A stretch of DNA of 64,000 nt. It comes from Siphonodentalium dalli. Its lineage: Eukaryota > Mollusca > Scaphopoda > Gadilida > Siphonodentaliidae. This document shows, one piece after another, positions 22,494-32,724 of this stretch. The stretch spans positions 182,643,122 to 182,707,121 of the forward strand of contig CP136069.1 in NCBI GenBank assembly GCA_032622095.1, written 5' to 3'. The notes under the pieces are model-generated. The model was given only the letters and a program-made list of their open reading frames with translations, did not search any database and was not told the origin of the DNA. The translations under genes were made by a program, and so were the position numbers. Each line of letters opens with the position of its first letter. The first letter of the stretch is position 1.

Positions 22494-23564
22494 ATGGCTA
22501 CCCATCAATCAGCTGGTGTTCTCGCCCCATTAACAGAGTCTATCAATTCTCAAATTGCTGCAATGGCCATGACTACGGTGACACAGGTAGTGACGTCATT
22601 TGACGGGGACCCCACGAAATACCACGGGTGGGTCAAGTCGATAGAAAAATGCGCGATCCTAACCAGCGCTGACGAAGCAAAGAAGCCCTATATGCCATTC
22701 CAGAGCGCCACGGGCCCCGTTTCAGATTTTTTACAAAGATATTTGGCCACGAATCCTAACGCCACGTGGCAAGACACAAAAACCGAATTATCTAGTCGAT
22801 TTGCCGAGATAAATGACAATCAATTCGCCTTTTCGATGCTAAGAAAAATCAAGCAAAAACAAAACGAAAATTTACATGTGCTTGCCGAACGAATTTTGGA
22901 GATCGCGACGGTGGCATACCGAGATCAACCCGGTGGGATCAACGCGGTTGAAGGCCAACTCGTAGGGTTTTATATTGACGCTTTAAGAAGCGACAGTTTG
23001 AAAATGAAGTTGATCAGAGATGCGCCAAAGACACTAAAATTGGCAGCCGAAATCGTCATGCGGGAAATGTGGATCCGACGGGTATTCAACCTACGAACGG
23101 GCCGCGAAAATTACAACGAAAACGAACCGGAAGCAATGGAAATCGATAGTTTCAGAAACAAACGCGCGAGAGCAACCTGCAATATATGCGCACGCAATAA
23201 CCACACGACCCGAGAACACCGATCACGCCCGAGACAGATGCATGTCGAAGCGGTGGTTAAACTACGAACAGTCGAATGTTGGACGTGTCAAGGTGACCAT
23301 TGCCCCTTTAAGACCGAAAACCGAAGGCACGTATCTTGCTGGGTTTGCGAAGGTAATCACTTGGCTAGAAATTGCCCCTCTAAATCCGGAGATTCGAAGC
23401 AAAAGCAATGGAACGCGCCGGTAACGCCACCTAGGGGAATCCGCCGAGATCAGCCGAACCGATCACGTGACCTATCCCATGATACACCGCGTCACAGCCA
23501 GAGATATCCTACATTAAACGAACCACCACGACTAATGACCCCGCCCACATACGCAAAAAACTAA
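22494..23564 (+). CDS. gag: Gag polyprotein of the Gypsy element
   Basis: 356 codons from ATG 22494 (an upstream in-frame ATG at 22479 adds five residues; MATHQ is the better start) to TAA 23562-23564. Residues ~40-210 form the capsid-like helical region (FDGDPTKYHGWVKSIEK, DFLQRYL, FAFSMLRKIKQKQNENLHVL). Residues ~230-310 contain three Cys/His knuckles: CNICARNNHTTREH, CWTCQGDH, and a clear CX2CX3HX4C (CWVCEGNHLARNC). These bind nucleic acid and package the RNA. The frame is intact, and the slippery heptamer for making Gag-Pol overlaps its last codons. Confidence 0.9.
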   Translation: MATHQSAGVLAPLTESINSQIAAMAMTTVTQVVTSFDGDPTKYHGWVKSIEKCAILTSADEAKKPYMPFQSATGPVSDFLQRYLATNPNATWQDTKTELSSRFAEINDNQFAFSMLRKIKQKQNENLHVLAERILEIATVAYRDQPGGINAVEGQLVGFYIDALRSDSLKMKLIRDAPKTLKLAAEIVMREMWIRRVFNLRTGRENYNENEPEAMEIDSFRNKRARATCNICARNNHTTREHRSRPRQMHVEAVVKLRTVECWTCQGDHCPFKTENRRHVSCWVCEGNHLARNCPSKSGDSKQKQWNAPVTPPRGIRRDQPNRSRDLSHDTPRHSQRYPTLNEPPRLMTPPTYAKN

Positions 23565-23597
23565 GGAATCCTCTCATTGAGGCCACATATGAGAGGA
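23555..23597 (+). promoter_or_regulatory. -1 programmed ribosomal frameshift signal (gag-pol)
   Basis: The slippery heptamer A AAA AAC occupies 23555-23561 in the correct phase (codons gca aaa aac), directly before the gag TAA (23562-23564). A 9-bp stem-loop follows after a 7-nt spacer: TCCTCTCAT (23569-23577) pairs with ATGAGAGGA (23589-23597), loop 11 nt. Protease lies in the -1 frame, as the signal predicts. A AAA AAC is a known efficient -1 heptamer in retroelements. Confidence 0.85.
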
Positions 23598-24048
23598 AGT
23601 TTAGTATCAATATTGTGGGAAACCCCAGCTCATGTTTAGTTAGAATAGGTAAAGATAAATATCGCTCATTAGTGGATAGTGGCGCGGAAGTGTCATTGAT
23701 TCACAAACGCGTCTATGACGCATTACAGTTTCGACCAAAACTAACCAGGGAACACATTAACCTTAGCTCTGTGAATGGGAAGTCACTGGGCGTACTTGGT
23801 AGCGTGGAACTAACCTTCAGAATGGCGAAACTAAAATTAACCCACAAATTTTATGTGGTGAATGATATGACCCGGAATATGATCTTAGGGAGGGACTGGT
23901 GGACAGACTATATTATGACCTGGGATGCCTCAAGGTCAGTGACGTGTACGTCCCATTGGAATCGGACGCGCACATAGCTTCCCTGCTGAGATTGACCAGC
24001 AAGGTTAGCTTAAAAAGCCCCAAACATCAACTTTATGTATGGGAAAAT
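23565..24048 (+). pseudogene. Protease region of pol, frameshifted
   Basis: In the -1 frame after gag. The retropepsin active site is LVDSGAEVSLI (~23655-23700), followed by the flap region and ILGRDWW (~23880). Retropepsin acts as a homodimer to cut Gag-Pol. Beyond RDWW the reading frame moves by one base near 23905: the other frame continues with a plausible linker (YYDLGC, VYVPLESDAHIASLLRL) to a TAG near 24060. A second one-base shift near 24040-24050 leads into the RT frame. Both look like small indels in a once continuous pol. Confidence 0.8.
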
Positions 24049-25316
24049 CAAAAAACTTAGCTTCTCTTCGCAAGTCGACATTAGTAGAGGTGGCCCAAAT
24101 CGAGAAAGGCTACCTAGCGTCAGAACCCGGTCTGGAAATCAGCAGCTCCATTTCTGGGGTGGGCAAGAGGAACAAGGTCCCGGTATTACTCGTCAATAAC
24201 ACTAACAAAACGTTTCGCCTACGGCGGGGCAGTGTGATCGGCAAAACGATCGTGTGTGACCCCGAAACCAATCATGAAATCAACTCTTTGTCGCAAAGCT
24301 CCCGGTCCCCGACAACCCGTAATTACCGCGACAATGGCTATGCTCCCGGGCGCGCCGACCGTAACAGGGTAGACAACTCTAGGTCAGCGCGCGCTACCGT
24401 CGAGAAAAGATTAAATTTAACCGAAGTTTCATGCCCCGAGCAATACCGAGAGACACTGATAAAATTGTTGAAGTCCAACTCGGACATTTTTGCCGACAAG
24501 GACACTGAGCTGACGCAGACGAGCACAGTCAAGATGCATATTGACACGGGAAACCACCCTCCGATAAAACTTCGCCCGTATCGCACCCCGTTGGTTGACA
24601 TTGCCATAAATGATATGCTCGAAGCAGACATTATCAGGCCGAGTTCGAGCCCGTATTCCGCGCCTATTGTCCTGGTTGACAAGCGCGACGGCACAAAACG
24701 ATTTTGCGTCGACTTCAGACAATTAAATTCCATAACCAAACCTATGTCATACCCACTTCCGGTTATCGACGATATTTTGGCACTTCTTGGAAAGTCTAAA
24801 TTCTTCACCGCTATCGATCTTAAAAGTGGCTATTGGCAGTGCCAGGTCGCAGAGGAGGACAAGCAAAAGACGGCATTCGCTTGCCACCGAGGTCTCTTTG
24901 AATTCAACTCCATGCCTTTTGGGCTCCGGAACGCTGGAGGGGTTTTCTCCCAGCTGATGGCCCAGGTGTTATGTGGGATGGGTGATTACGCCATTGCCTA
25001 CTTAGACGACGTCCTCATCTACAGCGAGTCCCTAGAATTACACTTGGAACATATCCAGAAAGTCTTTGACAAGTTGCACCAACATACACTGAAATTAAAA
25101 TCAAAAAAGTGCCAATTCCTAAAGCAAGAAACACAGTATTTGGGTTTTATAATTGATACCGACGGCGTCCGACCTGACCCCGACAAGGTCAAGGCCATCC
25201 GGTCGCTTGCACCCCCAACATCAGTCAAAGTACGTTCCTTCATTGGCATGAGCAACTACTACCGCAGATTTGTCCCCTCATTTTCGCAAATCGCTGAACC
25301 TTTGGTACAGCTTTAA
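24039..25316 (+). pseudogene. Reverse transcriptase region of pol
   Basis: Open for 425 codons. The first ~140 are linker (VAQIEKGYLAS, VPVLLVNNTNKTFRL). The RT core follows: LRPYRTPLV, ADIIRPSSSPYSAPIVLV, KRFCVDFRQLNSIT, FTAIDLKSGYWQ, FEFNSMPFGL and the catalytic YLDD at 24999-25010, then FLKQETQYLGF and VRSFIGMSNYYRRFVP. All RT catalytic aspartates are visible. The frame ends in TAA at 25314-25316, but coding similarity continues in the same frame immediately after it, so this is a point nonsense mutation next to an A10 run. There is no in-frame fusion to protease in this copy because of upstream indels. Confidence 0.9.
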
Positions 25317-26695
25317 AAAAAAAATGCCAAATTCAAATGGGACCAAGCTTGCCAAATTTCGTTTGACAAACTAAAGGAAAATCTGACGGCAGTGCCTCTC
25401 CTGGCCTACCCAAATACGGCCACGCCCTATACATTGTATACTGATGCAAGCGACCTTTGCATCGGTGCCTGTCTGACCCAGTTGGGCTCAGATGGCGTTG
25501 AAGAACCAATTTATTATCTCTCACACAAACTTAGTGATACTCAAACCCGATGGCCAACTGTGGAGAAAGAGGCATATGCAATTCACTTCGCATTACAAAG
25601 GTTGGACCATTACCTTCATAACGCCACTTTCACGATAAAAACAGATCATAAACCATTGAAGTATATCTTGGAATCCCCCATGCAGAACAAGAAAATTCAA
25701 CAGTGGGCTTTGTGCATAACTGGGTATAACTGTAACATTGAGTACATAGCTGGCCCAGATAATCACTGCGCAGACCTGCTCAGTCGAACGCCACCTAATG
25801 CTTATACGGAACGAGAGAAGGCAGAAGTAGAGGTAGATATAAACGACAATAACCTTACTGTCGCCGAGACCCAAGCGGAAATCGCCGCCTTGAATTCGTC
25901 TCGATTTAAACCCAAAGACTTCGCAAGCTGCGAGGTAACCCCAAAGGAACTGCCTAATAAAACTCAAATTGGGCAGGCCTACCAACCTACTAATCTACTG
26001 TTCAACAAGCCAGGCTTCAACATGCTTGAGGAACAAAAGAAAGACCCGGAAATTGCGTCAGTTCTGGAGGCCCTCGACAAAGGCGAGGGCACCCGGAATG
26101 ACAAACACTTGATGATTGACGGGGTACTCTATTACCTCTCGAGTGCTGACGCAGAACCGACCCCGCGCCTTTGGGTGCCCGCACATCTTCAAACCAACAT
26201 AATCAAACAATACCATGATGATAACGGCCACGTGGGAGTAGACAAAACGCATGATGCGATTAGGTCGAAATATTTTTGGCCCAGACTGTACAAGGAACTA
26301 AACTGTTACGTTGGAAAGTGCGTGACCTGCCAAGTCAGGTCTCTGCAAAAACAATCCCCTAAAATGCAAATAACGGACACGCCCCCCTACCCTTTTGCCA
26401 AAATTGGTTTGGACCTATCAGGCCCCTACCCCACGTCGCTATCGGGTAACCGCTACATTATCAGCTTCATAGACTTATATAGCGGGTGGGCAGAAGCGTT
26501 TCCGGTCAAGGACAAGTCAGCCGATAATGTTGTTCATCTCTTGATCGACGAGATATTCCCGCGACATGGATACCCTCTAGAAATAATTACCGATAACGGC
26601 AGTGAGAACATTAATTACAAGGTCAGGGACACGCTGAAGGCCTTGAACATTCACCACGTGACTACGTCTTATTATCACCCCAGAGCAACAGTAGA
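25317..26695 (+). pseudogene. RNase H and integrase N-terminal/core of pol
   Basis: Continues the RT frame after the nonsense codon. RNase H: YTDASDLCIGACL, VEKEAYAIHFALQRL and TDHKPLKYIL (25440-25680). Integrase zinc module: H-X3-H then C-X2-C (NGHVGVDKTH ... CVTCQV; 26210-26340). Integrase core: DLSGPYPTS (first Asp, ~26413) and IITDNGSEN (second Asp, ~26591). The frame passes the break near 26690, after which it runs 60 more bases to a stop without similarity; the conserved Glu lies in the next frame. Confidence 0.9.
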
Positions 26696-27253
26696 GTGGA
26701 GAGATTTCACAGGACTTTTAAAGACATTGTCTCAAAGAAAGTGGCAGACCAAATAAACACGTGGGACGTCCATTTAAATCAAGCACTAGCTGCGATTCGA
26801 TTTAACAAAAATGAAACTTCAAAATTCTCCCCCTTTTTCTTGTTGTACAACCGAGACGTCGTGTTCCCAATAGACAATCTCCTAAAACCCAGGCGTAAAT
26901 ACGCGGGAGAAGATTACCATCAGATAGCTCTGCAACAACAGCACAAATCCTTTATGGTGTTACACAAACACGTGAAACAGGCGAAACGCCAACAAGCAGC
27001 GAAATTTAACAATAAGGCCACAGACACCAAATTCGAGATTGGCGAGGCCGTCTATGTGAAGAATCATTTACGAAAAAGCAAACTTGAAAGCAAATGGAAA
27101 CCCTACTTCCGAATAACCAAGCAAATAACGCCCGTTACTTTCGAGTTAAGGAATCAATTAACTGGGAAAGTCACACAATCCCACGCTGAACACATGCGCA
27201 AGGCCAACCTTGAATGGGAAATCCCCAAAACTGACAACAACAAGCGTGCTTAA
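26696..27253 (+). pseudogene. Integrase C-terminal part of pol
   Basis: Joins the previous segment through a one-base indel near 26690. It opens with the Glu-bearing motif VERFHRTFKD (the third acidic residue of the DDE triad), then SPFFLLYNRDVVFP. The C-terminal domain has FEIGEAVYVKNHL and KWKPYFRI, a weak GPY/F-like module, ending TAA at 27251-27253. Together with 25317-26695 this supplies the complete integrase layout, split by the break. Confidence 0.88.
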
Positions 27254-27754
27254 ACGTATGTTGTTCCCCCCGAAGACGAAGATAGCGACGTTCCTGACCC
27301 TAACCCTGTGGGTGGGTCTTCTGGCGATGAAACAGAACCATTACCAGATGATGTAATCGCTCGATATCGGAGACAATGTTCGGACTCCGATGACGAAGAT
27401 GTCCCTTTAAGCGAGCTTAAGATGCGCTTACAGCGTAGGAAAACGCGACTCGCACGCTCAGAGCCGCTACAAAACCCTGACTCGTCCACGGACGAGAGAT
27501 CAGAGCCGAGTGCCAAGGCACGACGCGCCCCAGGGCCTCGTCAACACGGGCGCAAAGTAACAAGGATGTTTACGAGTGATGACAGCTCAGAGGATGAGTT
27601 AATGGAAGTGGCCGCCATTGAACAAACCCCTCGTGAATGTAAGCCCGTACCGGCCCCACGCAAGTGTAAGCAGCTCATGAATGGAGCGCTTAGTGACATA
27701 AGAACCAAGCAATCATTTAAAAACCTGTTGTACTCAATGGCAGCAGTGATGTAA
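27254..27754 (+). CDS. Post-pol ORF A: acidic, Ser/Asp-rich
   Basis: Same frame as integrase, open from just after the pol stop to TAA ending at 27754. The product would be low-complexity: acidic stretches (PPEDEDSD, SGDETEPLPDD, SDSDDEDVPLSEL, TSDDSSEDELME) alternating with Arg/Lys-rich segments (KMRLQRRKTRLARSE). Either the C-terminal tail of Pol separated by a nonsense codon, or a separate frame. No named domain. The lack of an early ATG before 27308 (GTG context) favours a Pol tail. Confidence 0.5.
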   Translation, partial: TYVVPPEDEDSDVPDPNPVGGSSGDETEPLPDDVIARYRRQCSDSDDEDVPLSELKMRLQRRKTRLARSEPLQNPDSSTDERSEPSAKARRAPGPRQHGRKVTRMFTSDDSSEDELMEVAAIEQTPRECKPVPAPRKCKQLMNGALSDIRTKQSFKNLLYSMAAVM

Positions 27755-28103
27755 ATAATAATGAAACGCCCGAACTATTTACCTGGATTTCATTTCGGAA
27801 TGAATGAGACCCCACTTTTAACTGTCTTATTGATGACTGATGAGTCTAACCTGGCTTCGTAAATGTTGAAAATAGTTAGCCCGACGCCCCAGACCGAATC
27901 GCGAATAAATAGTCATGTTCGGATCAATGACAGGTCGCACGCCCCATGAAACCCGGCACGTGTGCATGGCGATTTAATAAATAAAGCTTTGAACTTTACA
28001 ATCACGCGCCGAGAGATAACGAGCACCGCGCCGACGTGCACGCCGTCACCCTTAGGGTTACTACGTTTGAGCGCACCCCGCTCAAATAAACACGATCGAA
28101 AAT

Positions 28104-28439
28104 ATGCTCACGACTGACTTAGTGAACGAAAAAGTATTACCCCAACGAATGGTAGAGATGGCTAGGGTGGTATTTTGCCCTAGTAACGTAGTTACAGTAG
28201 TAATTTTCATTATCTTGACCCACCGATTCTGGTGGAAATTTGTTAAACGACATTTACCAAGGTTAGCCATTATGTATAATAAGCAGTTAGACCAGCGACC
28301 TGAGGATATCCCGAATGCCGTGTTCAAAGAGCCCATAGACGAAACAATGGAGACGGATGCACCAAAGCCGTCTGCGCTATTCCGAGACAACACTCAGGAA
28401 CGCCTACATGTATATCCAATTATAGCCGTCAGAGGCTGA
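28104..28439 (+). CDS. Post-pol ORF B: small single-pass membrane-like protein
   Basis: 111 codons from ATG 28104. Residues ~24-40 are hydrophobic (VVFCPSNVVTVVIFIIL) and followed by basic/aromatic residues (HRFWWKFVKRH), the pattern of a membrane anchor with a cytoplasmic positive cluster. The rest is polar. It lies between pol and the 3' LTR, where envelope-like genes sit in some Gypsy elements, but it has no signal peptide, no cysteine-rich ectodomain and is far too short for an envelope protein. Could equally be chance; function unknown. Confidence 0.35.
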   Translation: MLTTDLVNEKVLPQRMVEMARVVFCPSNVVTVVIFIILTHRFWWKFVKRHLPRLAIMYNKQLDQRPEDIPNAVFKEPIDETMETDAPKPSALFRDNTQERLHVYPIIAVRG

Positions 28440-29000
28440 CCACATCTGTGGCGGATTTGGATTAGTATTAATTATGTATCGTATATTAATGTATTCCGAA
28501 TTTCCTCCGTAATTATTGTTGCGCGGATATCAGAATCATTTGCATGTATATAGACATTTATGCATTTCATATATTTCAAATATTAATTGTTGCATAATGA
28601 TGTCCAGGGTATTATAGTTGTATAATCATCAGAATGATTATAGCAAGCGTTGAATAGGGACTATAAACCCCGACATTCAGTCATACGTTTTGATGATTGA
28701 AATCGATCACCCCGACTTATCTTGTGTTTAACTGTTCGTCAACCAATCCATCTATATAATTAGTTGTAAATTCCATTTTCGTATTGGGCAGATCTGACGA
28801 CCCTCAAGCGATACCGATAAATTGGAAAATTAACCATTGTGTATACTGACTGTGTCATTTGTTCTCAAACCTCACACAAATATCCGTTTGAGTATTACAG
28901 GCTGACCATGGCGGTGGAACAAGGGTCGACCAGTTGTCAGAACCTACCCCCATAGTCGGACATTGAGGACGAAAATACCTCGACATCCGATGATGACAAT

Positions 29001-29429
29001 ATGACACCCAATTCAGATGCACGACCATCCACCAGCAGGCGTCCGCATGAAAGCTACCTCGACATGATGCCGCGCATGCAGTCACCCACATCCTACAACC
29101 AGCCATGGGTACAGCCTTACAACGAGCATAGACGATATTACGCAACGCAGTCACCTCCCCCGCCTTACAGCCCGCCCACTGAAACTGAAGATGCACTCAT
29201 CGACATCGACCCCGAATGGTACTACTTCACGGACGAACACCGACAGCCGATCCAGACTCGCCAGCGAACCTACGCTAGAGCACGACAGCAGCCGTACCAA
29301 CGACACCGACGGACATACGAACAACGGAGGCCTCTCATTCACCGATGCCGCTGTTGCGAACTACTCCGACGAATCATCAACCTGCTACGCAGCGACGGAT
29401 TGGACTTGCGATTTCAGGATCAACTTTAA
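29001..29429 (+). CDS. Post-pol ORF C: Pro/Arg/Tyr-rich with CRCCE tail
   Basis: 142 codons from ATG 29001 (frame open from 28956). Low-complexity N-part with SPPPPYSPP (a PPPY late-domain-like motif) and TEDALIDIDPEWYYF, then a Arg/Gln-rich middle, ending RCRCCELLRRIINLLRSDGL. The last ~30 residues are repeated in the same frame downstream (see next entry). No known domain. The tail looks amphipathic and Cys-rich. Located just before the 3' LTR. Confidence 0.45.
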   Translation: MTPNSDARPSTSRRPHESYLDMMPRMQSPTSYNQPWVQPYNEHRRYYATQSPPPPYSPPTETEDALIDIDPEWYYFTDEHRQPIQTRQRTYARARQQPYQRHRRTYEQRRPLIHRCRCCELLRRIINLLRSDGLDLRFQDQL

Positions 29430-29618
29430 AATAAAAAAAAAGTCACAGCCAGTAGGTCGGAGTTCTCTGAGAGACGCCCAGACGACCCGATCTACACGGA
29501 GACGGCCGACATCGAACCAGTTATCCATCGCCGATGCCGCTGTTGCGAAACACTTCGACGAATCATCGACCTGCTGCGCAGCGACGAATTGGACTCGCGA
29601 TTTCAAGATCAACTTTAA
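29430..29618 (+). pseudogene. Second copy of the ORF C tail, after an in-frame stop
   Basis: Directly after the ORF C TAA the same frame stays open through an A-rich junction to a second TAA (29616-29618). Its end (RCRCCETLRRIIDLLRSDEL) matches the ORF C end at most positions. Upstream acidic spacers (DIEPVIH vs PLIH) are less alike. So the 3' end of ORF C was duplicated, either giving a longer protein once or leaving a spare copy. Confidence 0.6.
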
Positions 29619-29619
29619 A

Positions 29620-29639
29620 TCGAAAAAGTAAAGGAGTAA
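29620..29639 (+). promoter_or_regulatory. Candidate polypurine tract
   Basis: A purine-rich stretch (tcgaaaaagtaaaggagtaa) lies directly before the TG start of the 3' LTR, where plus-strand priming would occur. It is interrupted by pyrimidines, so it is a weak tract. Confidence 0.5.
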
Positions 29640-30418
29640 TGTGCCAAGACAACCCCAGGGACATAACTTTCAACCCGGGAAGAAGACAGGCAATCTCTAA
29701 GCCGCGGGGGCGCTCGGTTACCACACATACCAGCGCCACTGTCGGCCACATCTAGATCGCAAAATACTGGACACCAAAACGAATTAGCGGACGTCCATGC
29801 AATAACCATCCCCGACACATACATAGGGAAATGATTAGGGAGTAAACAGAACGATATTGGGATTAGCGAGACCAGATATCTCGCCTAGAAAAGCTACCGA
29901 AACCTAACGCAGCGGGATGGATAAGGAGAAGAGTCTAAAGAACGCATAGGAAAATGACGATCGCCCGATTACGCCTAGAACCGATTCGCCGTGAAGATGC
30001 ACCGGGCTGTCATTAATGCCCTCTGTGTATTTAGTAAGAAGAAAGCCGACACCGATAACCAGTTCTAACCAACCACCACAGCGATCACCAAGAAGCCTCG
30101 GACGCGTAGAAGAGCAGTGTGGAGCAATGGACGAAAATGCAAGGTAAACATTATGCTCTTGTATTTCTAACAACGTCCCACTGATGCGCCGACGGAAGAA
30201 GAAGAGCAGACGACAGGAAGATAAACTCAACCGGAACTCAACCGAGTAGAAGACAAGCAGACACAGTCAACCTATGAAGACGGAAGAAGACCCTAAACCA
30301 AGCAGACGACAGGAAGAGAAACCCAGATGCCGATGATTGAACATTATTGACTTTGTTGTAAATAAATAATCAAACCGTTCTGATAGCCTTAAGAGTTATA
30401 TGTACCCGTATTGGCACA
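29640..30418 (+). repeat. 3' LTR (779 bp)
   Basis: Starts TGTGCCAAGAC after the purine tract and ends TTGGCACA followed by GTAG. It differs from the 5' LTR by a small number of substitutions (e.g. 'ccacggg' vs 'ccgcggg' near 29702) and lacks the 9-bp insertion. Confidence 0.93.
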
Positions 30419-30422
30419 GTAG

Positions 30423-31478
30423 TTGGTTACGATCACCGGTTACGAAATGATTCCTCATCCTGGAGTATTGCATAGATCATTTACCTTCGCATTGACGGTT
30501 GGCAATTATCGCAATACGACAGGGGTACACTTTGACGTTCGTACTCACATTTCACCAATTTTTGTACCTGGCTTGCCTATCCTAAGTTTCACGGGGAAAT
30601 GGCTAAATTGACTCTATTTGTCGTTATATACATATTATACATATTTATCACCCCATTTATTATTCATTTTCATAAAAATAAAATTAAAGAAGCGGAAGAT
30701 GACATGTCTAAACTGTTTGAAGCATGAATTTGGCGATAAGTTGTTATCAGAGTACGTTATACTTGTGATAGTTACGTTACGCACACGGTGTTCCCATATC
30801 CCATTGTGATTATCGCTTAACCCTTCGGTTTGCAACGGCATTTCAATTGGTTGAAATTGAAATTTCTCAAGTTCCAGCTCAACACGAATCTAGTTACCCA
30901 ATTGGTAGAAATACTTTAGCAGTAATACTTAGTTTTATAAGTTATAACTCTATAATGTTATTGACGATACGAGCTCAACATCATAATATGTCACTGTTTA
31001 TGACGGTGTTATCCAAACGTGTGCTTTGATAATGATTATTATTTGATTTTGCGATCAAACGTCAGTGCAGCTCAGCAGAAACGCATAGGCACTAGTTCAA
31101 TTCAGCAGAAACGCATAAGTCCTACGATTATAGACACCAACTGGACGCCACTGGACGCCCTTCGCGCGTCGGTCAGTGGGTGAAAAAACAATAATTAGAT
31201 TAAGAAGCTGATTGTTATTTATAATTGTTTAAATTTGTATATATATACTATGTTTGATTGTAAATTTTGGCAAATATGTTATACGCATTGTCTTTTTTCA
31301 TACACTTTTGATTAGTATTTCCTCATAAATTAAACTTACACGAATTACTTAATGATTACCTCTCATATACAAATATATATATACTCTCTTAGCTTGCTCA
31401 TTATTTATTAAACTGACTACTGTATATGACTATTCCATATAAATCAGATATTCAATCATACTTCTAATCAAGTACATC
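30423..31478. other. AT-rich sequence right of the Gypsy insertion
   Basis: No gene recognised. A ~30-bp motif containing 'cagcagaaacgcata' occurs twice at 31071-31122. Short open frames have no domain. Confidence 0.4.
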
Positions 31479-31483
31479 TTTAA

Positions 31484-31830
31484 ATGGGTACTGTACACTA
31501 AATCCAGTCACTTGTGGGATCATCTCCTTTTATACTCAACATAATATATGCAACAATTGAATGAAATTTTAGCCATGTATTAGTATAAAATACACTCATG
31601 TGGTGTATGAACAATGCAAATAACATGGTAATTATAACGAAAATTAATTTATGACTCCAGCCATTTATTCATATTAGTTATAATTACCATGTTGTTTGCA
31701 TCATTCATAGAACACATGAGTGTATTTTGCACTAATACATGGCTCAAATTCATTCATTTCTTACATACATTCTGTTGAGTATAGCAGGAGATGGTCCCAT
31801 AAATGGCCGGATTTAGTGTACAGTACCCCT
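31484..31830. mobile_element. 347-bp MITE flanked by TTAA
   Basis: TIR A(T/G)GGGTACTGTACACTAAAT at both ends, with the whole element almost a palindrome: 'gccatgtattagt', 'acactcatgtg' and 'catggtaattataac' all recur inverted in the second half. TTAA flanks at 31480-31483 and 31831-31834 fit a piggyBac-type target, though TTAA is common in AT-rich DNA. No coding capacity. Confidence 0.7.
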
Positions 31831-31839
31831 TTAAAGATT

Positions 31840-32720
31840 CATGTCGAGAAAAAAATGCATTCAGTGTGAGTTGGGAGGCACCGCGCGAGGTCTCACCAGG
31901 CGGCGCTGTTATCCGATTGGTTATAGCATTACTTTCGATTTCGCTATCGGCGGTTGTTTACCTTAGTCGACATGCGTATTGTGTACCCATCGGATCGTTC
32001 TTTAGACTAACATAACACATTTATTGAGACGTGTCTTCGCGTGATTATAATAATTATACCAGAAAGAAACTAAAGATAGGACTTGAGAAGCGTGGAACTA
32101 TATTGACTAGTCGAAAACATGACTTAATAGAGAGGTAGATTTTCGTGTACTATCCATCGTGGTCTATTTCTGACATCGCAAACGTGTTATACTTTACAAG
32201 TTCCCGAGGAATAATTCTAGCGTATATTTCCATTCAATGGTTGTTATATGCCATACAATATAATATTTAACAGAAATAATGTTTCATTTGTTAGAATATT
32301 TTATGAAAAATTCACAACTGTATTACTATTCTGCCCTATTTATTTGGTCCGAATTGGTCATTCTCATCGGGTTTTTTGTGACAAAGTTACTCAGGTTCAC
32401 GAAATTGTGATAAAGTTACCAGGTTGTGGATAATTGTGATTTAGTTACATAGATTATTACAATATCATGTTTTATAACAACAATATTCATATTTTACGAT
32501 ACACATGACTACATGTACTTCCAGTATACTATATTAATATTTATTGGGGTTGTTGACAAAATCTGCACAGAGAACCTGCAGACATTTCATCAACCAAAAT
32601 CGAAACATCAAGGTAAATTTACAGCTATAATTAATTTACCTAAAGAACAAAAATATTACCATTATTCACTATATATTTACGCATTCACTATGTGAGTATT
32701 TACCAATTAACGTGTTAATC
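31840..32720. other. No gene recognised
   Basis: AT-rich, with a somewhat less AT-rich portion at 31860-31990 that reads open (31803-32015) but shows no domain. Nothing else supported. Confidence 0.35.
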
Positions 32721-32724
32721 GAGA

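Larger units (their letters stand above)
21570..30418 (+). mobile_element. Ty3/Gypsy LTR retrotransposon, full length, 8.85 kb
   Basis: Two LTRs in direct orientation bracket a tRNA-Tyr-like primer site, gag with CCHC-type knuckles, protease, RT, RNase H and integrase in Ty3/Gypsy order, then ~2.4 kb with extra reading frames. The flanks are GTAG at 21566-21569 and 30419-30422, a 4-bp target duplication. The LTRs differ at only a handful of sites plus one short indel, so insertion looks fairly recent. Pol nevertheless carries two frameshifts near the protease/RT junction, a nonsense codon at 25314-25316 and a frameshift at ~26690, so this copy cannot move by itself. The CX2CX3HX4C knuckle and the order of domains would fit a metazoan Gypsy lineage such as the Mag/C-clade; that assignment is tentative. 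Confidence 0.93.

Noticed and set aside
24338-25985. Long antisense frames across gag-pol (24338-24808, 24429-24722, 25593-25985)
   Set aside because: Shadows of the strongly coding sense strand.
28104-28439. Envelope gene of the Gypsy element
   Set aside because: Only one hydrophobic segment, no signal peptide, no ectodomain and too short; kept as an unknown membrane-like frame.
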